From the NCBI GenBank assembly GCA_937901525.1, contig CALDHX010000025.1, positions 1-32,770 of the forward strand: a stretch of 32,770 nt of DNA, given 5' to 3'. The position numbers were made by a program, and so were the translations under genes. The notes below the pieces were generated by a model. It had not been told where the DNA came from. It ran no database searches and saw only the letters and a program-made list of their open reading frames with translations. The stretch comes from an uncultured Bacteroidales bacterium. Lineage in GTDB: Bacteria > Bacteroidota > Bacteroidia > Bacteroidales > P3. Below, one piece after another: positions 1 to 8,000 of this stretch. Position 1 is the stretch's first letter. Each line of letters starts with the position of its first letter.

Positions 1-6
1 ATTATT

Positions 7-84
7 GTCTGCATATTGTGCAGGGTAGTCTGCATACTGTGCAGAGTTGTCTGCATACTGTGCAGGGTAGTCTGCAAATCCTGC
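7..84. repeat. 21-bp tandem repeat, about 3.7 units
   Basis: Three full units (7-27, 28-48, 49-69) and a degenerate partial unit (70-84) follow one another without gaps. Each full unit carries a short inverted repeat, CTGCA-5 nt-TGCAG. The array may extend beyond the left edge. Read on the minus strand, one frame gives a heptad-like ADYPAQY/ADNSAQY peptide. That frame is closed by a TGA just upstream and has no start codon, so I do not call a gene. Confidence 0.85.
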
Positions 85-223
85 AAAAAAAAATCAAAGA
101 AAAATCTCTTTTTTTCTTGAATTTTTTCTTTTTTTTCTTTGAAAAAATTTAAAAATATCAAAGATTTTTGAAGAGCCTATCAATACAACAAAAAAAAATA
201 GCCTATAATAGCAGATTTTTTGT
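85..223. other. A/T-rich intergenic DNA with inverted repeat
   Basis: This is low-complexity sequence with no supportable ORF. An 11-bp inverted repeat (94-104 TCAAAGAAAAA and 132-142 TTTTTCTTTGA) brackets a pyrimidine-rich loop and could form a weak terminator-like hairpin. Similar A/T tracts with CTTTG or CAAAG cores recur in other intergenic regions of the window (13957-14010 and 22441-22510). Confidence 0.5.
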
Positions 224-231
224 TATCTTTG
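224..231 (+). promoter_or_regulatory. Promoter -7 element of the first type I R-M operon
   Basis: TATCTTTG matches the Bacteroidetes -7 consensus TAnnTTTG. It lies 20 nt before the hsdR start codon, and a T-rich -33 region precedes it. No SD-like sequence is evident beyond A-rich sequence before the ATG. Confidence 0.7.
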
Positions 232-251
232 TAGTGTAAAAAGAAAAGAAA

Positions 252-2951
252 ATGAAACCAGAGGAAAAATCAAGGCAAAAAATAGACCAATGGCTAAGAC
301 AGGCTGGCTGGAAAGTTATCAATCGTAATGAATTTGAAGCCAATAGCACTGCTGTTGCCGTAAGAGAGGGGTTATTAAAAGGGAATAAAGAGGTTGATTA
401 TTTTCTTTTCATCAATGGAAAGGCTATTGCAGTTTTGGAAGCAAAGCGAGAAGAGGTAGATGTTAGCACAAATGTAGTTTGTGATCAAGTAGAATCATAC
501 GCAAGAGGAGTACCTAATTATTACACTGCTTATCAAAAGCCTATTCCTTTTTTATACACTTCAAATGGTAAACAACTCTTTTTTCGTGATTTTAGAAAAG
601 AAGATTCTTCTTTTGAAGAAATTTTTTCTATGCACAAACCAAAGAAACTTGTAGAGATGCTTGGCATTGATGATCCTTTTGCAGGCTTACCAATGTTGAA
701 TGAAAAGGGTTTACGCAAATGTCAATACGATGCTATTGTAGGATTGGAACAAAGTTTTAAAAATGGAGAAGATAGAGCCTTAATGATATTGGCAACCGGT
801 GCTGGAAAAACCTATACTGCTTGTATGTTCTCATATAGATTCTTGGCTTACACTCCAATGAAACGTATTTTATTTTTGGTTGATCGCAACAATCTTGGTA
901 AACAAGCAGAGGGTGAGTTTGGAACATTTCGTTTAACGGAAAATGGAGAGTCGTTTAATAATATATATTCGGTTAATCGTTTAAAATCGGCCAAGATTCC
1001 AAGTGATAGCAATGTTGTAATTTCCACTATTCAACGTCTTTTCTCTCTTTTGAAAGGAGATGAAATTTCAGACACAGATGATGATGATTCATACAACACA
1101 CACGAAGTTGTTTTACCAGAGAATCCAAATCTACCTCATGATTTCTTTGACCTTATAATCATAGATGAGTGTCATCGTTCTATTTATGGAAATTGGAGAA
1201 AGGTACTTGAATATTTTGACACTGCAAAAATAGTTGGATTGACCGCTACTCCAATCCCAGATACAAAGGCATTTTTCAATGAAAACATTGTAGTAGATTA
1301 CGACTTGAAACAAAGTATTATTGATGGTGTAAATGTCGATTGCCGCATCTATCGCATAAAAACACAAGCAACAGAAGAAGGTGGTACAATCTTAGAGGGA
1401 GATAAGTTTGAAAGAGTTACATGTTACACAGGTCAAGTAGAGGAAATTCAAAACAAAGAAACTATAAATTACACCAAAGAAGAACTAAATAGGAGTATTA
1501 TCAATCCTTCTCAAATAAAACTAATATTACAAACCTACAAAGAGGCTGTGTATAGAGATATGTTTAACGATCCTCAGCGTGAGGCTAATTTTGATTACTT
1601 GCCAAAAACTCTAATCTTTGCTCTTAATGAGACTCATGCAAACAATATTGTAAGGATTGCAAAAGAGGTCTTTGAACGTAAAGATGAGCGTTTTGTTCAA
1701 AAGATTACTTATTCAACAGATAGCAATGAACTAATTAGACAGTTTCGCAATGATAAGGATTTTCGTATTGCTGTAACTTGCACTTTGGTTGCTACCGGTA
1801 CGGACATAAAGCCTCTTGAAGTTGTGATGTTTATGCGTGATGTAGAATCTTTACCGCTTTATGTTCAAATGAAAGGTCGTGGTGTGAGAACGATTGGTGA
1901 TGAACAGTTAAGGAATGTTACTCCTAACGCATTTAGTAAGGATTGTTACTTTTTGGTAGATGCAGTAGGTGTAACCGAACACGAACACTCTATACCAAGA
2001 CCAGGAGGTTTTGAAGGGAAAGTATCATTAGAAACTATTTTAGAACTTATTTCTCATGGTTATATACCAGATTATTATCTTGATAGATTAGCTTCATCTT
2101 TATTTAGGATTTACAATAAAGCAACAGTAGAACAACATCAAGAGTTTATTCGTTTGGCAAACGATAATATGCAAGAAATTGCTTTAAGAATTTACAACGC
2201 TCTTAAAGAAGGTGTTTTACCTCCATTTATTGACACCAATCACCCAAATATAGAAAGAAAGGCTTTGGTTGCTTCATTGGCTTGCAACGCAAAAGCTCGC
2301 GAATATATTCTTATATTACATAGAGGATTTGTAGACACTTTGATTCCGGGAGAAGATACGCTTATTTCTCAAGGTTTTTCTCTTGAAGAAGCAAGAAATA
2401 CAACAGATGAGTTTGAGGATTTTTGCAGAAAGAACAAAGATAAGATTGAGGCTTTACGTATTATATACAACAATAAAGGGGAATCAATCACCTACCCTAT
2501 TTTAAAAGACTTAGAAAACAAACTTAAAATAGAGAATAGTCGTTTTTCAAGCAAACAATTATGGAACTCATACGCTATTGTTTTCCCTAATAATGTTCGC
2601 CGCTCTTCAATGAAAGAAGAAGCTGAGGCTTTGACAAATATCATTCAATTGGTACGCTTTGCTTATCATCAAATTAATAGATTGGAAAGTGTAGTTAGTT
2701 CGGCGGGTAGTTATTTTAATCTTTGGGTTGGACACTATCAACGCAATTTTAATCTTACGGAAAAACAACGTGAAATTATGTCACAAATAGCAAATTATAT
2801 TGCTTATAATGGTGCATGCACGGTGAACGATATAAGAAAAGATGATCAAGATAGAGGCACTCAACTAATATTGGCTTTTGGTAATATGGAAAAGGCTAAC
2901 CAGGCTTTACAATCGGTGTTTAATTTTATAGTTTATAAAAAAACAGCATAG
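252..2951 (+). CDS. hsdR: Type I restriction endonuclease subunit R (EcoEI-like)
   Basis: This is the motor and nuclease subunit of a type I restriction-modification complex: it translocates DNA using ATP and cuts unmodified DNA. The N-terminal nuclease site is visible as D49 followed by E63-A-K65 in a VDYFLF...VLEAKR context. The helicase core has Walker A ATGAGKT (about 181-187), Walker B DECH (305-308), motif III GLTATP and a motif VI-like KGRGVRT. The remaining C-terminal third fits the EcoEI R C-terminal domain. At 899 aa it is within the usual range. It is the first gene of a tight operon: hsdM starts 3 nt after its stop. The order R-M-nuclease-S differs from the M-S-R order of the second system in this window. 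The two R proteins share motifs but differ in domain layout, so they do not look like recent duplicates. Confidence 0.95.
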   Translation: MKPEEKSRQKIDQWLRQAGWKVINRNEFEANSTAVAVREGLLKGNKEVDYFLFINGKAIAVLEAKREEVDVSTNVVCDQVESYARGVPNYYTAYQKPIPFLYTSNGKQLFFRDFRKEDSSFEEIFSMHKPKKLVEMLGIDDPFAGLPMLNEKGLRKCQYDAIVGLEQSFKNGEDRALMILATGAGKTYTACMFSYRFLAYTPMKRILFLVDRNNLGKQAEGEFGTFRLTENGESFNNIYSVNRLKSAKIPSDSNVVISTIQRLFSLLKGDEISDTDDDDSYNTHEVVLPENPNLPHDFFDLIIIDECHRSIYGNWRKVLEYFDTAKIVGLTATPIPDTKAFFNENIVVDYDLKQSIIDGVNVDCRIYRIKTQATEEGGTILEGDKFERVTCYTGQVEEIQNKETINYTKEELNRSIINPSQIKLILQTYKEAVYRDMFNDPQREANFDYLPKTLIFALNETHANNIVRIAKEVFERKDERFVQKITYSTDSNELIRQFRNDKDFRIAVTCTLVATGTDIKPLEVVMFMRDVESLPLYVQMKGRGVRTIGDEQLRNVTPNAFSKDCYFLVDAVGVTEHEHSIPRPGGFEGKVSLETILELISHGYIPDYYLDRLASSLFRIYNKATVEQHQEFIRLANDNMQEIALRIYNALKEGVLPPFIDTNHPNIERKALVASLACNAKAREYILILHRGFVDTLIPGEDTLISQGFSLEEARNTTDEFEDFCRKNKDKIEALRIIYNNKGESITYPILKDLENKLKIENSRFSSKQLWNSYAIVFPNNVRRSSMKEEAEALTNIIQLVRFAYHQINRLESVVSSAGSYFNLWVGHYQRNFNLTEKQREIMSQIANYIAYNGACTVNDIRKDDQDRGTQLILAFGNMEKANQALQSVFNFIVYKKTA

Positions 2952-2954
2952 TCT

Positions 2955-4373
2955 ATGACAAAAAATACATCAACAGAACAATCTCTTACTAAAAAAGTAT
3001 GGAATCTTGCAACAACTCTTTCAGGGGCAGGAATAGGTTTTACTGATTACATCACACAATTAACCTATCTTCTTTTTTTGAAAATGGATGCCGAAAACAC
3101 AGAACTCTTTGGGGAGGTTTCTGCTATTCCTGAGGGTTATCAATGGTGTGATATTAAAAATCTTGATGGAATAGAATTGATTGAACAATATGAGTCCACT
3201 CTTAAACATCTTAGTGCACAAGATAATCTTATTGGAACAATATACACCAAGGCTCAAAACAAGATTGACAAGCCTGTTTATCTAAAAAAAGTTATCTCTA
3301 TGATTGATCAAGAGCAATGGCTAATAATGGACGGAGATGTAAAGGGTGCTATTTATGAAAGTATTCTTGAAAAGAACGGTCAAGATAAAAAAAGTGGAGC
3401 TGGACAATATTTCACACCTCGTCCTTTGATTAAAGCAATGGTTGATTGCATCAATCCTAAGATAGGAGAAACGGTTTGTGATCCTGCTTGTGGTACGGGT
3501 GGTTTTCTTTTGACTGCATACGATTATATGAAAAGTCAATCGGAAAATAAAGATAAGCGTGATTTCCTTCGCAATAAGGCTTTGCACGGAATTGACAACA
3601 CTCCTCTTGTTGTTACTCTTGCTTCAATGAATCTTTATCTACATGGAGTGGGCACAGAGAGAAGTCCTATTATTTGTGAGGATTCTTTGGAAAAAGAACC
3701 TTCTATGCTTGTTGATGTAATTCTTGCAAATCCTCCTTTTGGCACTCGTCCTGCTGGTTCGGTGGAGATAAATCGTAGCGATTTTTACACCGAAACAAAG
3801 AACAATCAATTGAATTTCCTTCAACACATGATGCTTATGTTAAAAACAGGTGGTCGTGCAGCGGTTGTGCTTCCCGATAATGTGTTGTTTGAGGCTGGTG
3901 CAGGAGAAACTATTCGTAAACGTTTGTTACAAGATTTTAATCTACACACTATTCTTCGTTTACCGACAGGTATTTTCTATGCACAGGGTGTAAAGGCTAA
4001 TGTTTTATTCTTTTCAAAAGGAGAACCAACAAAGGAAATTTGGTTTTATGATTATCGCACAGAGATTAAACATACTCTTGCTACAAATAAGTTGGAGCGT
4101 CATCATTTAGATGATTTTGTCGCTTGTTATAAAGAACGTAAGGAAACATATAATGCAAATACTAATCCACAAGGGCGTTGGAGGAGATACTCAATAGATG
4201 AAATAATATCTCGTGATAAAACAAGTCTTGATATTACTTGGATTAAGCAAGGTGGACAGGTGGATAATCGTTCCTTGACAGAGTTGATGAGAGAGATTAA
4301 AGACAAGAGCATAAAGATAAGTGATGCTATATCGGAATTAGAGAAATTACTTGCAAACATAGTAGAGGATTAA
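2955..4373 (+). CDS. hsdM: Type I restriction-modification DNA methyltransferase subunit M
   Basis: This is an N6-adenine methyltransferase that modifies the host target sequence as part of the HsdM2S complex. The HsdM N-terminal helical domain is followed by the segment GAGQYFTPR. SAM-binding motif I is DPACGTGGF (about 176-184) and catalytic motif IV is NPPF (about 259-262). The length of 472 aa is typical. The gene lies 3 nt after hsdR and 4 nt before the DUF1016-family gene, so all are probably translated from one transcript. Confidence 0.95.
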   Translation: MTKNTSTEQSLTKKVWNLATTLSGAGIGFTDYITQLTYLLFLKMDAENTELFGEVSAIPEGYQWCDIKNLDGIELIEQYESTLKHLSAQDNLIGTIYTKAQNKIDKPVYLKKVISMIDQEQWLIMDGDVKGAIYESILEKNGQDKKSGAGQYFTPRPLIKAMVDCINPKIGETVCDPACGTGGFLLTAYDYMKSQSENKDKRDFLRNKALHGIDNTPLVVTLASMNLYLHGVGTERSPIICEDSLEKEPSMLVDVILANPPFGTRPAGSVEINRSDFYTETKNNQLNFLQHMMLMLKTGGRAAVVLPDNVLFEAGAGETIRKRLLQDFNLHTILRLPTGIFYAQGVKANVLFFSKGEPTKEIWFYDYRTEIKHTLATNKLERHHLDDFVACYKERKETYNANTNPQGRWRRYSIDEIISRDKTSLDITWIKQGGQVDNRSLTELMREIKDKSIKISDAISELEKLLANIVED

Positions 4374-4377
4374 GTGT

Positions 4378-5445
4378 ATGGAGAATATTCAAAAGCGTGA
4401 AGATAATCTTTTTGAACGCATATCTGAATTGATAGAACAAGCTCGAAAACGAGTGGTTACCGCAGTAAATGTTGCTGAGGTTTATACTAAATATAGCGTA
4501 GGCAAATATATTGTTGAAGATGAGCAACAAGGAGAATATAGAGCACAATATGGAAAGCAAGTCCTTCAAAATTTATCTATAAAATTGACAGAACGTTTTG
4601 GCGATGGGTGGACCGTTGATACATTAAAGCGTTGTCGATATTTTTATAATGTATATTGTTTAGAAGAGAAAAGGGAAACACTGTTGCCCAATTCACAAAT
4701 AGTTAGAAATGAATTAGTAAACAATTTAACTTTCTCTCTTTCTTGGTCGCATTATCTTATTCTTATGCGTATTGAAAATGCTGATGCACGTCGTTTCTAC
4801 GAAATTGAATGTTCCCAACAACAATGGAGTGTGCGTCAGTTGAGCAGACAGGTTGGAAGTAGCCTTTATGAACGTCTTGCACTTAGTCGAAATAAAGATG
4901 AGGTTATGAGATTGGCAAGCGAGGGACAAACAATTGAAAAACCTTCTGATGTAATAAAAAATCCAATCACATTGGAATTTTTAGGGCTTAAACCAGATTC
5001 AGCATATACAGAATCAAAATTAGAAAATGCTATTATTGGTAAAATGCAACAATTCTTATTAGAGCTTGGTAAAGGTTTTCTTTTTGAAGCTCGCCAAAAG
5101 CGTTTCACCTTTGATGAACAACATTTCTATGTTGATTTGGTTTTTTATAATCGTTTGTTGCAATGTTATGTACTCATTGACTTAAAGACAGACAAACTGG
5201 CTCATCAAGATCTTGGACAGATGCAAATGTATGTTAATTATTATGACCGTTATGTGAAACAGGATTTTGAAAAACCGACTATTGGCATTTTGCTTTGTGA
5301 AGAAAAGAATGACGCATTAGTAGAATTGACGCTTCCAAAAGATGCAAATATTTACGCTTCCGAATACCAACTCTATCTTCCCGATAAAGCAGTTTTGCAA
5401 CGAAAACTTAAAGAATGGATTGATGAATTTGAAGAGCAACAATAA
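4378..5445 (+). CDS. DUF1016 (YhcG-like) PDDEXK nuclease domain protein within the hsd operon
   Basis: This 355-aa protein belongs to the DUF1016/YhcG family, which has an N-terminal helical domain and a C-terminal PD-(D/E)XK nuclease-like domain. The N-terminal half has the family pattern with YGKQVLQNLSIKLTERFG and the LSWSHY segment. The C-terminal half has FYVDLVFYNR with D253, then VLIDLKT with D268 and K270, as expected for the nuclease core. It sits between hsdM and hsdS with 4-nt and 2-nt gaps, so it is co-expressed with the restriction complex. Family knowledge links such genes to type I loci, but the biochemical role is not established. It is clearly diverged from the two stand-alone DUF1016 proteins elsewhere in the window, which resemble each other much more closely. 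Confidence 0.88.
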   Translation: MENIQKREDNLFERISELIEQARKRVVTAVNVAEVYTKYSVGKYIVEDEQQGEYRAQYGKQVLQNLSIKLTERFGDGWTVDTLKRCRYFYNVYCLEEKRETLLPNSQIVRNELVNNLTFSLSWSHYLILMRIENADARRFYEIECSQQQWSVRQLSRQVGSSLYERLALSRNKDEVMRLASEGQTIEKPSDVIKNPITLEFLGLKPDSAYTESKLENAIIGKMQQFLLELGKGFLFEARQKRFTFDEQHFYVDLVFYNRLLQCYVLIDLKTDKLAHQDLGQMQMYVNYYDRYVKQDFEKPTIGILLCEEKNDALVELTLPKDANIYASEYQLYLPDKAVLQRKLKEWIDEFEEQQ

Positions 5446-5447
5446 TT

Positions 5448-6821
5448 ATGAATACTAAGAAATTACGTCAAAAAATCCTTGACCTTGCAATTCATGGCAA
5501 ACTCGTAGCACAAAACACAAACGATGAACCAGCATCGGAATTGCTTAAACGCATTCGAGCAGAAAAAGAACAGTTAATAGAAGAAGGTAAAATAAAGAAA
5601 ACAAAAACTACTGATAGCTCCCATTATGAGAACGTACCGTTTGAAATTCCAAATTCGTGGGAGTGGTGTAAACTAAAAGATTGTTGCCATATTGCTGGAC
5701 GCATTGGTTTTAGAGGCTACACAAAAGAAGACCTCGTAACAGAAAATAACGGAGCAATAACATTAAGTCCATCAAACATTGTCAACGGGATTATGAATTA
5801 TGACAAATGCACATTCATATCTTGGAATAAATATGAGGAATCACCTGAAATTAAGGTTTTTGATGGAGACATTTTATTGGTTAAGACTGGTTCTTCTTTT
5901 GGCAAATGTGCTTTAGTTGAGGGACTACCAACTGATGCTACAATAAACCCACAGTTTGTAGTTCTTAAACACATCTCAATAAGCAACAAATTTTTAACGT
6001 TGGTTTTGCAAAGTCATTATGCAAGAACTAACTATGATAGTTTTGTTTTAGGCACTGCAATTCCAACATTTACACAAGCTATCTTAGGAGAAATGCAAAT
6101 TCCTCTCCCTCCTCTTGAAGAACAAAAACGTATTGTTGAGGCAATTGATAAATGGTTTGCTTTGATTGATAGTATTGAAAACAATAAAGCAGATTTAGAA
6201 ACTATAATAAAACAAACAAAAAGCAAAATCCTTGACCTTGCAATTCATGGTAAACTCGTAGCACAAAACCCAAACGATGAACCAGCATCGGAATTGCTTA
6301 AACGCATTAACCCAAAAGCAGAAATTATTTCCAATAGCGAACAATATGAAAACTTGCCTAATGGGTGGTGTATAACATTATATAAGAATATTGTTAAAAA
6401 CGTTAATTCAAAAGCGTATCAAATTTTACAATCAGAAATCAAAGTTAATGGAAAGTACCCTGTTATAAGCCAAAGTTCAAATTACATAGAAGGTTACTCA
6501 AATTGTACCGAAAAAGTTTTTCAATGTAAAGAAGCTATTATTTTTGGAGACCATACCAGAAATGTAAAATTCATAAATTTCCCATTCATAGTAGGTGCAG
6601 ATGGCGTTAAGATTTTACAAACACAATTTGATTACAAATACATCTATTATTTCACTATTTTCTCATCGGATAATTTAATAGAAGACAAAGGTTATAGTAG
6701 GCATTTTGGCCAATTATCATCATTAGAAATCCATCTCCCTCCTCTTGAAGAACAAAAACGTATTGTTGAGGCAATTGATAAGGCTTTTAAGTATCTTGAT
6801 GCAATAGCAGAGAGTTTATAG
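5448..6821 (+). CDS. hsdS: Type I restriction-modification specificity subunit S
   Basis: This is the DNA-recognition subunit of the first type I system. It has two target-recognition domains, each followed by a conserved helical spacer. The protein starts with a block KILDLAIHGKLVAQN (residues about 9-36) that recurs almost unchanged at about 260-287. LPPLEEQKRIVEAIDK occurs after each recognition domain (about 220 and 430). At 457 aa it is full length. The start codon lies 2 nt after the DUF1016 stop. The repeated blocks are nearly identical at DNA level, which would allow recombination between the halves. It ends the operon: the Fic gene 46 nt downstream has its own promoter. Confidence 0.94.
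   Translation: MNTKKLRQKILDLAIHGKLVAQNTNDEPASELLKRIRAEKEQLIEEGKIKKTKTTDSSHYENVPFEIPNSWEWCKLKDCCHIAGRIGFRGYTKEDLVTENNGAITLSPSNIVNGIMNYDKCTFISWNKYEESPEIKVFDGDILLVKTGSSFGKCALVEGLPTDATINPQFVVLKHISISNKFLTLVLQSHYARTNYDSFVLGTAIPTFTQAILGEMQIPLPPLEEQKRIVEAIDKWFALIDSIENNKADLETIIKQTKSKILDLAIHGKLVAQNPNDEPASELLKRINPKAEIISNSEQYENLPNGWCITLYKNIVKNVNSKAYQILQSEIKVNGKYPVISQSSNYIEGYSNCTEKVFQCKEAIIFGDHTRNVKFINFPFIVGADGVKILQTQFDYKYIYYFTIFSSDNLIEDKGYSRHFGQLSSLEIHLPPLEEQKRIVEAIDKAFKYLDAIAESL
5472..5555 (+). repeat. 84-bp direct repeat in hsdS, copy 1
   Basis: This segment matches 6225-6308 at 82 of 84 positions by eye. It encodes the N-terminal conserved block of HsdS. The copies are 753 bp apart, a multiple of three, so recombination between them would delete one recognition domain in frame. 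Confidence 0.93.
6104..6151 (+). repeat. 48-bp direct repeat in hsdS, copy 1
   Basis: Identical by eye to 6734-6781. It encodes the PPLEEQKRIVEAID segment at the start of the first spacer helix. The distance between copies is 630 bp, again a multiple of three. Confidence 0.92.
6225..6308 (+). repeat. 84-bp direct repeat in hsdS, copy 2
   Basis: Second copy of 5472-5555, with two mismatches. It encodes the central conserved region of HsdS that begins the second half of the protein. Confidence 0.93.
6734..6781 (+). repeat. 48-bp direct repeat in hsdS, copy 2
   Basis: Second copy of 6104-6151, located near the 3' end of hsdS in the C-terminal spacer helix. Confidence 0.92.
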
Positions 6822-6828
6822 ATTTACG

Positions 6829-6851
6829 ATAAGTTTTTGTATATTTGCAAG
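6829..6851 (+). promoter_or_regulatory. Promoter of the Fic gene; 23-bp direct repeat copy 1
   Basis: The -7 element TATATTTG is at 6840-6847, with TTTTTG just upstream, and the Fic start codon lies 20 nt downstream. The whole 23-bp stretch is identical to 7936-7958, the promoter of the next gene, so the Fic gene lies between two copies of one promoter segment. Confidence 0.75.
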
Positions 6852-6867
6852 AAAATAAGAGTAAACA

Positions 6868-7866
6868 ATGTACATACCGCCTTTTGAAATATCATCTCGA
6901 ACCATAAATTTGATTGCTGAAATATCAGCACAGATTGAACGTTATGCTATTCGTTTAGAAAATGAAGGTCTTAAACTTCGTAAGGCTAATCGTATTCGTA
7001 CTATTCATTCTTCTCTTGCTATTGAGGGTAATAATTTGAGCGAAAATCAGGTGAAAGATATCATCAATGGCAAGAATGTTATTGCTCCTTTGCGTGAGAT
7101 TCAAGAGGTTAAAAACGCTATAAAAACATACGAATTATATAGTTCATTAAATCCGTTTAGTATTACCGACCTTTTAAAAGCTCATGGTACTATGATGTTT
7201 GCTTTGAGTGATGATGCAGGACGCTTTCGTCAAGGTGGTGTAGGTGTTTTCTCTGAAAAAGGTTTAGTACACATGGCTCCTCCTGCTAATCGTGTACAAG
7301 GATTGATTGAAGATTTAATGCAATGGCTTGCTTCTTCTGATGATCATTTGCTTATTCGTTCTTGTGTTTTCCATTATGAATTTGAATTTATTCATCCTTT
7401 TAGTGATGGAAATGGTAGAATGGGACGTTTATGGCAATCGCTTATTCTTGGTAAATTGCATCCTTTGTTTGAACATCTTCCTGTGGAGAATATGGTGTAT
7501 AGTAATCAACAGGCTTATTACGATGCAATCTCTCAAAGTACTTGTAAGGGAGAATGTAGTCCTTTTATTGAATTTATGCTTGGAGAAATTCTAACAACTC
7601 TTAAAACTCATCAAGGTAATGAAATTGATGTTAATGTCGGTAGAAATGTCGGTAGAAATGTCGGTAGAAATTATGATTTAACTGAAAGTGAACATCAAGT
7701 TTTAGAACTTATCATAGAAAATAATAGATTAACAATAAAAGAAGTGGCATTATTATTATCATTCTCTCAACGTCAAACGGAACGTTTATTTGCTTCTCTT
7801 AAATCAAAGGGTGTGTTATCTCGTCAAGGTAGCACTAAAAATGGTTTTTGGATTATAAATAAATAA
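6868..7866 (+). CDS. Fic domain protein with N-terminal inhibitory helix and C-terminal winged helix
   Basis: Fic enzymes transfer AMP (or another phosphate-containing group) onto target proteins. The catalytic motif HPFSDGNGRMGR is complete at about 176-187, including the active histidine H176. An N-terminal inhibitory-helix motif of the (S/T)xxxE(G/N) type is visible as S49-LAI-E53-G54, so activity is expected to be restrained by its own helix. After the Fic core comes a VGRN linker repeated three times, then a probable winged-helix DNA-binding domain (about 270-330, ending GFWIINK). At 332 aa it fits the Fic/winged-helix subgroup common in Bacteroidetes. It has its own promoter directly behind the type I operon. 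Proteins of this kind are often found beside type I systems; a regulatory or toxin-like role is inference. Confidence 0.92.
   Translation: MYIPPFEISSRTINLIAEISAQIERYAIRLENEGLKLRKANRIRTIHSSLAIEGNNLSENQVKDIINGKNVIAPLREIQEVKNAIKTYELYSSLNPFSITDLLKAHGTMMFALSDDAGRFRQGGVGVFSEKGLVHMAPPANRVQGLIEDLMQWLASSDDHLLIRSCVFHYEFEFIHPFSDGNGRMGRLWQSLILGKLHPLFEHLPVENMVYSNQQAYYDAISQSTCKGECSPFIEFMLGEILTTLKTHQGNEIDVNVGRNVGRNVGRNYDLTESEHQVLELIIENNRLTIKEVALLLSFSQRQTERLFASLKSKGVLSRQGSTKNGFWIINK
7636..7671 (+). repeat. 12-bp tandem repeat (3 copies) encoding VGRN
   Basis: Three perfect copies of GTCGGTAGAAAT lie inside the Fic gene, between the catalytic core and the winged helix. Slippage by one unit would keep the reading frame and change the linker length by four residues. 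Confidence 0.93.
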
Positions 7867-7872
7867 CCTTTT

Positions 7873-7904
7873 TAACTCTCTCCTATCCATTCTTGGTCTA
7901 TGCC
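7873..7904 (-). pseudogene. Duplicated 3' end of kamC (32-bp direct repeat, copy 1)
   Basis: This 32-bp segment is identical to 9169-9200, which holds the last codons of kamC. On the minus strand it still reads LGIDQEWIGES and a stop, but an in-frame stop lies four codons before that peptide, so only a remnant is left. It sits 6 nt after the Fic stop codon and before the promoter of the DUF1016 gene. Together with the copy at 9169-9200 it brackets that gene as direct repeats 1296 bp apart. Confidence 0.9.
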
Positions 7905-7935
7905 TAAGAAGTTTAATTATCAGCAGATAGTTACA

Positions 7936-7958
7936 ATAAGTTTTTGTATATTTGCAAG
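7936..7958 (+). promoter_or_regulatory. Promoter of the stand-alone DUF1016 gene; 23-bp direct repeat copy 2
   Basis: The -7 element TATATTTG is at 7947-7954. The 23-bp block is identical to 6829-6851 in front of the Fic gene. The chosen start codon of the downstream gene is 46 nt after the -7 element. Confidence 0.72.
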
Positions 7959-8000
7959 GGAGAAAAAGTTTTTTTTAAAAATGGCATAATATTTCATACA

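Noticed and set aside
7..84. CRISPR array
   Set aside because: The 21-bp units are contiguous with no spacers, so this is a simple tandem repeat.
7944..8000. Longer start for the DUF1016 gene, adding about 19 residues
   Set aside because: It would start inside the -7 promoter element, and the ATG at 8001 gives the normal family N-terminus.
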